From: Acidobacteriota bacterium
GTDB lineage: Bacteria; Acidobacteriota; JAAYUB01; JAMOQF01
Direction: 5' to 3'
DNA: 11,701 nucleotides
NCBI GenBank assembly: GCA_027040585.1
Contig: JALULU010000102.1
Coordinates: 1-11,701 of the forward strand
Below the pieces are notes generated by a model, which saw nothing but the letters and a program-made list of their open reading frames with translations, was not told the DNA's origin and made no database searches. Of this stretch, positions 5,335-11,701 are shown in pieces. Position 1 is the stretch's first letter. Each line of letters starts with the position of its first letter. Position numbers and translations under genes: made by a program.

Positions 5335-6851
5335 TGGAACTATCGACAGTCTTAACATATTTAGCATTATTAATAACTGCATATGGTGCTACACAAGAGT
5401 ATGTTAGATTAAAATTAAAACTAGCTCCTTTAAAATATAAACTTACTTTCATTGTTACATTGCTTTTATTGTATCTATCTACTTTAAAATTTATACAATA
5501 TGAATTAAGTATTTATGGCGTTATACATTTCCCCTCAGGCTTTTTATGGTACTTGTGGGAGTCTAAATATATAATTATTTTAACAATCAATCTTTTTGCT
5601 CTATTTATGATTATACATGCTTCAAAATTAACACCTCGAAATCAAAAACAATTTTTAGAGTTGATTCATGAACTTAGAGCATATAAAAATTATGCATTAC
5701 TTCATAAATTAATCAAAGAAAATCTTGAAATAATATTCAAGTTAAAATACAACAAAACATTCGCCGAAAAATCTTCACTAAGTGGTTATGGACATGGTTT
5801 TGACAAGTTATACAAAAAACTAGGGATATTAGATACAATAAGTCAACAAAATAATAATATTTTTGCTAAATTATGGGTTAATATAAAGCTCTTTATATAT
5901 TCCAAGTTAGCAAAGTTTTCATACAAAAAAGACATTATTAATGAAATATTTCAATATACAATATCAGATAAGCAAATTATACAGAGTACAGTAGAGCAGA
6001 ATGAATTTCTTGGCATTACAATTTTAAAACAAATAGTAAAAGAAAAGGCTTATAACAGTAAATTTCAAAATAGATTTCTTATCGATATATTTAAAGATAC
6101 AAATTCTTATATTTATAAAGAGTTTATTCTTGGGGGTTCAAGCTCTTTAGTTGATTTTTTAAATGAAAATCAACAATTTGAGCAAGGCTTAGACATAGGA
6201 TTAAATATTAGTTTTTCAATTCTTGAACTACTTGAAGACAATACCAAGATACTGGTTTTAAACTATGAACAAAATCAACTCAATTCCCTTATCAAGCAGA
6301 TTAATGAACTCTTATATGCTTTGTCTAAAACTGATCCGGAGAAATCTCATTATAGTAATTTGATATATTATATTGAAAAAACTATATTAGAACATATTGA
6401 TTTAACTCAAGGAGAAAAAACAGTCGGTTTTTACTTTCTTAATCAACTATTCAATACCATAAAAGAATTATCTATAAAAAGTACTAATCCGGACTACCCA
6501 ATTACATTATTTAATTCTTTATATTCAGTTTTTATTAGTAAAGCTTCTATTCAACAAACTGAGTCTAATAATTTAATAAGAATAGGTTGTTACTATATTG
6601 ATTATATCTTTAATGATCATTACATTAAAGATATAGATCTTCATGTAAAGCAGTTTAGAAAGTTTATTTCAAGATATCATTTAGGCTACAAGTATGAATT
6701 ATGTGAAATGTTTTTGCTTGTATTAGATACAAGAAGAGGACGAGGTGAATGTGAAGATTGGATAGCATATACACACAGTGGTATCAATAGTAAAATATCT
6801 GAAGAGTGGGATTTGCTCACTAGTTTTTTAATTGAGGAAAAAGACAAATAA
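5334..6851 (+). CDS. Unrecognised membrane-anchored helical protein embedded in the Type I operon
   Basis: I do not recognise this family. The 505 residues begin with three hydrophobic segments (about 4-22, 36-55 and 78-96). The rest (100-505) is polar, rich in Lys, Ile, Asn and Glu, and looks all-helical with no signal peptide. No Walker motif, nuclease motif, metal-binding cluster or HTH is visible. Local landmarks are a Gly-rich GYGHGFDKLY at 151-160 and RRGRGECEDW at 467-476 near the C-terminus. The ATG at 5334 shares one base with the hsdS stop (TAATG) and follows GAGGG; its own stop shares one base with the fic start. This tight packing implies co-translation with hsdS and fic. A role as a membrane-localised partner or effector of the restriction system is inference from context only. 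Confidence 0.85.
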   Translation: MELSTVLTYLALLITAYGATQEYVRLKLKLAPLKYKLTFIVTLLLLYLSTLKFIQYELSIYGVIHFPSGFLWYLWESKYIIILTINLFALFMIIHASKLTPRNQKQFLELIHELRAYKNYALLHKLIKENLEIIFKLKYNKTFAEKSSLSGYGHGFDKLYKKLGILDTISQQNNNIFAKLWVNIKLFIYSKLAKFSYKKDIINEIFQYTISDKQIIQSTVEQNEFLGITILKQIVKEKAYNSKFQNRFLIDIFKDTNSYIYKEFILGGSSSLVDFLNENQQFEQGLDIGLNISFSILELLEDNTKILVLNYEQNQLNSLIKQINELLYALSKTDPEKSHYSNLIYYIEKTILEHIDLTQGEKTVGFYFLNQLFNTIKELSIKSTNPDYPITLFNSLYSVFISKASIQQTESNNLIRIGCYYIDYIFNDHYIKDIDLHVKQFRKFISRYHLGYKYELCEMFLLVLDTRRGRGECEDWIAYTHSGINSKISEEWDLLTSFLIEEKDK

Positions 6852-7921
6852 TGAATGAATTTATCCCTAAAAAATTACCCTTAAACATAGACATAGAAAC
6901 AAAACAAATCTTAAAAAAATCAATCTCAGCAAACCGTGCATTAGCCAAACTGAGTGGTGTAGCTAAAATTATCCCCAATGAAGCGATTTTGATCAACTCT
7001 TTAATCCTACAAGAAGCAAAAGATAGCTCTGAGATAGAAAATATCATAACCACCCATGACGAACTTTATCAATCTTCGTTAAATCTTAATAATATTACCC
7101 AAGCAACAAAAGAGGTGCAAAACTATAGCCGTGCATTGCTAAAAGGGTTTGAGTTAGTAAAAGAACACTCATTACTACTCATTCGCCATATAGTAGAGAT
7201 TCAGCAGGAATTAGAAGGAAATGTTGCAGGTATTCGTAAACAAGCGGGAACTGTACTAAAAAATCAAGCCACAGGTGAAATCATTCATACCCCGCCACAA
7301 AATGAAGCAACTATAAGAGAATTGTTAAATAATCTTGAGCAGTATATAAACACTAAGGATGAAGTAGATCCGCTTATTAAAATGGCAGTTATTCATTATC
7401 AGTTTGAATCTATCCACCCATTTTATGATGGCAATGGCAGAACAGGTAGAATTATAAACATATTATATCTTGTGCTAAATGGACTTTTAGACTTGCCTAT
7501 TTTATATCTTAGTAGCTATATCATAAAATATAAAGCTGATTATTATAAACTTTTACAAAAGATAAGAGAAAAAGAGGCATGGGAAGAGTGGATACTGTTT
7601 ATGCTTGAAGGAGTAGAACAAACAGCTACAAAACAAACAGAGCTTATCAACAATATAAAAGTACTTATGGATAGCACAAAAGTACAATTAAAAACCAAGC
7701 TACCAAAAATCTACTCTAAAGATTTGTTGGAGATTTTATTTATGCACCCTTACACCAAGATAGATATGTTAGTTAAGAATCTTGGAATACATAGAGAAAC
7801 AGCAAGCAAACATTTAAAAGCAATAGAAAAGAGTGGCATTTTAAAAGGTGTAAAAATCAAAAACAGTAAGTTTTATGTCAATGTAAAGTTGTTTGAATTG
7901 CTCCAAAAAGGTATGTCGTGA
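6851..7921 (+). CDS. Fic-domain protein AMP-transferase with C-terminal winged helix
   Basis: Fic enzymes usually transfer AMP from ATP to a Ser, Thr or Tyr of a target protein. The 356 residues show an N-terminal Fic_N-like region (about 5-85) holding the inhibitory helix motif S59-x3-E63-N64, a complete active site HPFYDGNGRTGR at 189-200 (catalytic His189), and a C-terminal winged helix-turn-helix (about 288-345, with LGIHRETASKHLKAIEKSG at 311-329). With an N-terminal inhibitory motif it is a class II Fic protein, predicted to be self-inhibited. ATG at 6851 overlaps the preceding stop by one base and GAGGAAAA lies upstream. Target unknown. The winged helix could let it bind DNA, possibly its own operon; this is inference. 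Confidence 0.93.
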   Translation: MNEFIPKKLPLNIDIETKQILKKSISANRALAKLSGVAKIIPNEAILINSLILQEAKDSSEIENIITTHDELYQSSLNLNNITQATKEVQNYSRALLKGFELVKEHSLLLIRHIVEIQQELEGNVAGIRKQAGTVLKNQATGEIIHTPPQNEATIRELLNNLEQYINTKDEVDPLIKMAVIHYQFESIHPFYDGNGRTGRIINILYLVLNGLLDLPILYLSSYIIKYKADYYKLLQKIREKEAWEEWILFMLEGVEQTATKQTELINNIKVLMDSTKVQLKTKLPKIYSKDLLEILFMHPYTKIDMLVKNLGIHRETASKHLKAIEKSGILKGVKIKNSKFYVNVKLFELLQKGMS

Positions 7922-8006
7922 TTTTTAAGAAAAACCAACACAAACTCCAAGCTATGTCGAAAAAAATGCAAAAATACGACATATCTTCAAAGCTATGTCG
8001 AAAAAA
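7912..8006 (+). repeat. 41-base-spaced TATGTCG repeats before hsdR
   Basis: TATGTCG occurs at 7912-7918, 7953-7959 and 7994-8000, each start exactly 41 bases after the last, and inverted as CGACATA at 7977-7983. The last two direct copies extend to a 20-base repeat (7946-7965 and 7987-8006) differing at one base, TC[C/A]AAGCTATGTCGAAAAAA. The inverted copy can form a 7-bp hairpin with the copy before it (17-base loop) or after it (10-base loop), but not both. 41 bases is about four helical turns, so the direct copies face the same side of DNA. The element occupies the longest gap between genes in the operon, just before hsdR. Confidence 0.75.
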
Positions 8007-8019
8007 TGAGAAAAATTAA
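7918..8019 (+). CDS. Possible 33-residue basic peptide coupled to fic
   Basis: GTG at 7918 overlaps the Fic stop as GTGA, the same junction type as hsdM/hsdS, and AAAAAGG lies about 6-7 bases upstream. The frame runs 33 codons to TAA at 8017-8019, giving a strongly basic peptide (VIFKKNQHKLQAMSKKMQK, ending KLCRKNEKN). Against it: the frame lies in the 41-base-spaced repeat region, whose period is not a multiple of three, so the repeats fall in different frames and are not a protein repeat. It could be a leader peptide whose translation affects the hairpins before hsdR, or chance. Confidence 0.25.
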   Translation: MIFKKNQHKLQAMSKKMQKYDISSKLCRKNEKN

Positions 8020-8035
8020 TAATAAGAGAAAAACC

Positions 8036-11029
8036 ATGAGCCAAAACACACCAGAATATCTACAAAGTGAACTACCAGCAATAGGGCTTTTTAAAAAGTT
8101 AGAATATAATTATTTTGATGGTTCAAAAGAAGACCCTCGAAATTCTATCAATGAAGTTATACTTGAAGATAGACTGAGAAGTTCGCTCACAAAGATAAAT
8201 CCATGGCTTAAAGGCAATACATTAGAAAAAGTTGTTCGTAAGATTAAAAATATTCAAGCTTCAACATTGATGGAAGCAAATAAATTTGTTCACGAACTTA
8301 TTGCCAAAAAAGATTCTATTACAGAAAAGCCTACCCCTGACTCTCACCCGGAGCCTGTTTTTATTATAGATTATGACGATATTGAAAATAATGACTTTTT
8401 AGTGGTTAATCAAATGAAATATCATGGAGTTGGAAACAACTCTATACCAGATATAGTGGTTTATATCAATGGCTTACCTTTGGCAGTCATAGAAGCAAAA
8501 TCTCCAAAAGTTCCAATCACCGATGCTATAAGTGACTTGGAGTATTATCAAAACAACTCCCCAAAGCTTTTTCATTACAATCAAATATGTGTAGGTATGA
8601 ATAAAGGCAAAGCCCTTTATGGAGCCATAGGAGCTGCGTATCAGCACTATTCAAAATTTAAAGCTGATTCTCTTGAAGATATAAGTGCTTTAGTTGATAG
8701 AGTGCCAACAGCTCAAGATATACTCATATACTCACTCTTTCAAAAAAGTGTATTGCTTGACATTGTAAGAAACTTTACAATCTTTGAAGTTGATCAAGGA
8801 AAAACTATTAAAAAATTGCCTCGTTATCAGCAACTTAGAGCCGTGAATAAGATTATTCATAAACTCAAAACTGAGCACAAAGGTGGTGTTGTTTGGCATA
8901 CAACAGGGAGCGGTAAGTCTATCTCTATGGTCTATCTTGCTATTAAGCTCCGTCGTGAAAAGGCTGGATTTGACAATCCAACTATTTTAGTTGTTACAGA
9001 TAGGATTGATTTGGACAATCAAATAAGCTCAACTTTTAGACGAGCAGGATTTCCAAATACCAAGCAAGCTGTAAGTATAGGACACCTCAAAGAGGAGTTA
9101 CGAGATAGTTACGGTAAAACTATTATGACTACGATTCATAAGTTTCAAGAGAGAGCTGAAGAAAAAATTGACCCAAAAGATATAGAAGTTTTAAGTGATA
9201 AAGAAAATATATTTGTACTTGTGGACGAAGCTCATAGAACGCAAGGAGGTATGACAGCTGCATATATGAGAGCTGCTCTACCTCATGCGAAGTTTATCGC
9301 ATTTACCGGTACACCGATAGATAAAGAGAGTAAATCAACACTGAGAGAGTTTTATGGTGGTGATTATATTGATAAATATACCATTAAGCAATCTGTAGAG
9401 GATGCCAATACTTTAGCGATCCGTTATCAAACTGGTATGCCTGAGTATTTCATTGAAAAAGATCTTATGAATGAAGTCTTTAAAGCCTCTTTTGGTCATG
9501 TAAGCGAAGAGAAGCAAGCAAAACTCAAAAGTAAAGCTGCTTCATTAGATACATTTTTGCTTGCACAAAGAAGAGTTGAAGAGATAGCAAAAAATATTAT
9601 TAATCATTACAGAGAAAAGATATATCCCAACGGTTTTAAGGCAATGTTAGTGTGTCATAATCGTGCTCAAGCTATTGCATATCAAAAAGCTTTTATACAA
9701 CTCCAAGAGCAAGGTTTAAACAACTTTACATCAAAAGTAATTATGAGTTTTAACCACAAAAAGGATCCGCAGGAGTTTAGAGACTTAGCAACTCCAGAAG
9801 ATAAAATAAAAGAGACTATAGAGAACTTTAAACTTCCATTTGGTGACGAATCAGACAAATCGCTTGGAGGTAAGAAGCAGTATGACAATACAGCTATTCT
9901 CATTGTAAGTGATATGCTACTTACTGGATATGACGCTCCAATAGTACAATGTATGTATATTGATAAGCTATTAAAAGAGCATAATCTTCTACAAGCTATT
10001 TCACGGGTAAATAGAACAGCAACAGGTAAAGAGTATGGTTTGATCGTTGATTATGCCGGTATCACTGAGCATCTAGCTGAAGCTATTAAAATATTTAGTG
10101 GAGATTTAGAAGTTAATGATGTTATGACGAACATTGAGCAGGAAAAAACCATTTTAGAAAACAGACATGCCAAAATGGTTGCTTTCTTTAGAGATATAAA
10201 AATAGATCGAATGAAAAATAGAGATAAATATGTGGATGCTTGTGTGCTCTATCTTGAACCTGAAGATTTACGAGATAAATTTATTGATTTAGTAAAGCTT
10301 TTTAACAAGTCTATGGATATTGTGCTGCCTGATCCATTTGCTCTCTCTTATGAATATGATTTGAAACTTTTTAATGATATTAAACTTGAAGCTATCAATA
10401 CGCATGCACCTGAAAAGCTATATATTACTAGAGAAGAGAGCAAGAAGATACAAATGATCATAGACGAGCATTTAAGAGCCTCTGGTGTAGAGTATCTACT
10501 TGATGAAGCTATTGATATAACTGATTCAAAAAGATTTGAAGAGGAGTTAGCCAGCAAGAGCGGAAAGACGAAGGAACTTGTGATAAAAAACCGTATCAAA
10601 AAGACGATTCAAGCTAATAAAAAAGAGAATCCTGAGTTTTACGAAGATATTGCAAAAAGACTTGAGAGATTGATAAGAGATAGAGAAGAGGAGCGAATAG
10701 ATCAAGCTCAACTACTTTTAGAGTTTGATAAAATCATGGACGATATAAAGAACTCTAAAGAGGAGTGGAAACGCTTAGGTCTTCGTTCTCCTGAGCAGTT
10801 TCCTGTATATAAAAGCTTAGAAAAAGTTGTTTCAGATCCAAAAGATTTTACAATAGTACTCTTTGATAAGATTGGTATTTATCTTACAAAAGAGGACTGG
10901 AGGGAGTTTGATGATATTAAAAAAGAGATTCGTAAAAACATAAAATCTCTTTTGAGAACTGCCAACATAGATAAAGAGCAATTAAAAACTCTTCCTGTAA
11001 CGATTTTAGATATTTTAGAGAATCAATGA
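8036..11029 (+). CDS. hsdR: Type I restriction-modification endonuclease/translocase subunit HsdR
   Basis: HsdR gives the complex ATP-driven DNA translocation and cleavage of unmodified DNA. In the 997-residue form the nuclease PD-(D/E)xK site is Asp139 in SIPDIVVY and E153-A-K155 in LAVIEAKSP. Helicase motifs follow: Walker A HTTGSGKS at 288-295, DEAH at 397-400, TGTP at 424-427, SDMLLTGYDAP at 626-636 and QAISRVNR at 654-661, then a helical C-terminal region that docks on the methyltransferase in this family. All key residues are intact. I prefer the ATG at 8036 (MSQNTPEYLQSELPAIGLF resembles the usual HsdR N-terminus, and AAGAG precedes it). An in-frame ATG at 8006 adds ten basic residues but lies within a repeat and has no ribosome site. 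Transcription probably continues from the upstream genes. Confidence 0.96.
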   Translation: MSQNTPEYLQSELPAIGLFKKLEYNYFDGSKEDPRNSINEVILEDRLRSSLTKINPWLKGNTLEKVVRKIKNIQASTLMEANKFVHELIAKKDSITEKPTPDSHPEPVFIIDYDDIENNDFLVVNQMKYHGVGNNSIPDIVVYINGLPLAVIEAKSPKVPITDAISDLEYYQNNSPKLFHYNQICVGMNKGKALYGAIGAAYQHYSKFKADSLEDISALVDRVPTAQDILIYSLFQKSVLLDIVRNFTIFEVDQGKTIKKLPRYQQLRAVNKIIHKLKTEHKGGVVWHTTGSGKSISMVYLAIKLRREKAGFDNPTILVVTDRIDLDNQISSTFRRAGFPNTKQAVSIGHLKEELRDSYGKTIMTTIHKFQERAEEKIDPKDIEVLSDKENIFVLVDEAHRTQGGMTAAYMRAALPHAKFIAFTGTPIDKESKSTLREFYGGDYIDKYTIKQSVEDANTLAIRYQTGMPEYFIEKDLMNEVFKASFGHVSEEKQAKLKSKAASLDTFLLAQRRVEEIAKNIINHYREKIYPNGFKAMLVCHNRAQAIAYQKAFIQLQEQGLNNFTSKVIMSFNHKKDPQEFRDLATPEDKIKETIENFKLPFGDESDKSLGGKKQYDNTAILIVSDMLLTGYDAPIVQCMYIDKLLKEHNLLQAISRVNRTATGKEYGLIVDYAGITEHLAEAIKIFSGDLEVNDVMTNIEQEKTILENRHAKMVAFFRDIKIDRMKNRDKYVDACVLYLEPEDLRDKFIDLVKLFNKSMDIVLPDPFALSYEYDLKLFNDIKLEAINTHAPEKLYITREESKKIQMIIDEHLRASGVEYLLDEAIDITDSKRFEEELASKSGKTKELVIKNRIKKTIQANKKENPEFYEDIAKRLERLIRDREEERIDQAQLLLEFDKIMDDIKNSKEEWKRLGLRSPEQFPVYKSLEKVVSDPKDFTIVLFDKIGIYLTKEDWREFDDIKKEIRKNIKSLLRTANIDKEQLKTLPVTILDILENQ

Positions 11030-11701
11030 AAATAGAGTATGGCACAAAAACTATAGAATTTGAACTGCAACGAAGCAAAAAAGCTCAAAATACTTACATC
11101 ACAGTTGAAAGAGATAATGGTGTGTTTGTAAAAGCTCCTGAACACATTTCTGACAAAGAAATACAAGCTCTGGTACAATCAAAAGCAAAATGGATAATAA
11201 AAAAACTTGAAGAGGTTGGTAAGAAAATAGACCATGGTGAAATACTCACAGGTTCACGACTTTTTTATATGGGTAAAAGCTACTATGTAGAACTCATAGA
11301 AGAGAATCGCCAAAATATTGAAGTTAGCTTCATTCACTCTAAATTTAAGATATACACACCTTCCCATGTGAGCCAAATAGAGTTAAATGAAGCTATAGAT
11401 AGGTTTTATTTGAGAAAAGCAGAAGAAAAAATTACTAAACTTGTCCGAAAATATAGTGATACTATGAAGCTACACCCTGAATATATAGGTTTTAGAAAAT
11501 CCAAAACTAAGTGGGGAAGCTGCTCAGAGCGTAATCGGATCACTTTTAACCCAGAAGTTATAAAATTATCTTCTTCCTTGATTGAGTATGTTGTCATACA
11601 TGAATTGGCTCATATAGCTTACAAAAATCACTCTAAAAAGTTTTGGAATTTAGTCAAAAAATATATGAACAACTATAAATCAAAAGAAGAAATGCTTTTA
11701 C
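11026..11701 (+). CDS. YgjP/DUF45-family zinc metallopeptidase, 3' end cut by window
   Basis: 225 residues are visible and the frame is still open at the window end. The family signature is clear: WGSCS at 163-167 in KSKTKWGSCSERNRITFNP, and the metal-binding HELAH at 192-196 (His192, His196, catalytic Glu193), followed by KNHSKKFW with the likely third ligand His202. These soluble proteins of about 230-250 residues resemble SprT/M48 peptidases, and their substrates are poorly known. ATG at 11026 overlaps the hsdR stop as ATGA, so it is very probably translated with hsdR. YgjP-like genes are often seen beside hsdR, which suggests a link with restriction-enzyme turnover; that link is inferred. 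Only a few C-terminal residues are probably missing. Confidence 0.93.
   Translation, partial: MKIEYGTKTIEFELQRSKKAQNTYITVERDNGVFVKAPEHISDKEIQALVQSKAKWIIKKLEEVGKKIDHGEILTGSRLFYMGKSYYVELIEENRQNIEVSFIHSKFKIYTPSHVSQIELNEAIDRFYLRKAEEKITKLVRKYSDTMKLHPEYIGFRKSKTKWGSCSERNRITFNPEVIKLSSSLIEYVVIHELAHIAYKNHSKKFWNLVKKYMNNYKSKEEMLL

Noticed and set aside
7912..8006. CRISPR-like array
   Set aside because: The period is regular (41 bases), but the shared unit is only 7 to 20 bases, there are just three copies, one inverted copy interrupts them, and no cas genes are present.
7960..8006. Phase-variation homopolymer switch (A7 and A6 runs)
   Set aside because: Runs this short are common in DNA this AT-rich, lie outside hsdR, and no long G or C tract of the type used in Campylobacterota phase variation is seen in the window.
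8006..8035. hsdR start at the ATG at 8006
   Set aside because: The ATG falls at the end of the heptamer repeat with no ribosome site, and adds MRKINNKRKT, which is not part of the usual HsdR N-terminus. The ATG at 8036 is preferred, though not proven.
2543..11701. BREX, DISARM or another named multi-gene defence system
   Set aside because: No PglZ, BrxC, DrmA/B or similar gene is present. The methyltransferase, specificity and translocase subunits are canonical HsdM, HsdS and HsdR.

Overview
The window is AT-rich DNA whose proteins are full of Lys, Ile and Asn. Many starts are preceded by AAGGAG-type ribosome sites, and candidate promoters show a clear -10 box without an obvious -35. This fits Campylobacterota (for example a Sulfurimonas-, Sulfurovum- or Arcobacter-like organism). 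That placement is inferred from style, because no taxonomic marker gene is present.

Positions 1-2431 are an accessory border region. It holds the last 38 codons of an unidentified gene and a divergent pair of 32-codon micro-ORFs with good -10 boxes on both strands. It also has two inverted repeats and a TraD/VirD4-type coupling ATPase on the minus strand with no relaxase or mating-pair gene beside it. A third 32-codon ORF, encoding a single-membrane-helix peptide, is divergent from the ATPase gene and shares a self-complementary -10 box with it.

Positions 2543 to the end are one long plus-strand operon, an extended Type I restriction-modification island: hsdM, hsdS, a 505-residue protein with three N-terminal membrane helices that I do not recognise, a Fic-domain AMP-transferase with a C-terminal winged helix, hsdR, and a YgjP/DUF45 zinc peptidase cut by the window end. 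The first four genes overlap by 4, 1 and 1 bases, and hsdR overlaps the peptidase gene by 4 bases, so they are probably translated as coupled units. HsdM and HsdS form the methyltransferase, and HsdR adds DNA translocation and cleavage. The membrane protein and Fic enzyme lie inside the coupled block, so they are probably co-expressed with the modification enzyme; their contribution is unknown.

The only sizeable gap in the operon (Fic to hsdR, about 114 bases) holds a heptamer, TATGTCG, in three direct copies exactly 41 bases apart plus one inverted copy. The inverted copy can pair with either neighbour. The gap also has a possible 33-codon ORF overlapping the Fic stop. This is the best candidate for a control element acting on hsdR. 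The best candidates for new biology are the 505-residue membrane protein with its Fic partner, and this repeat element.
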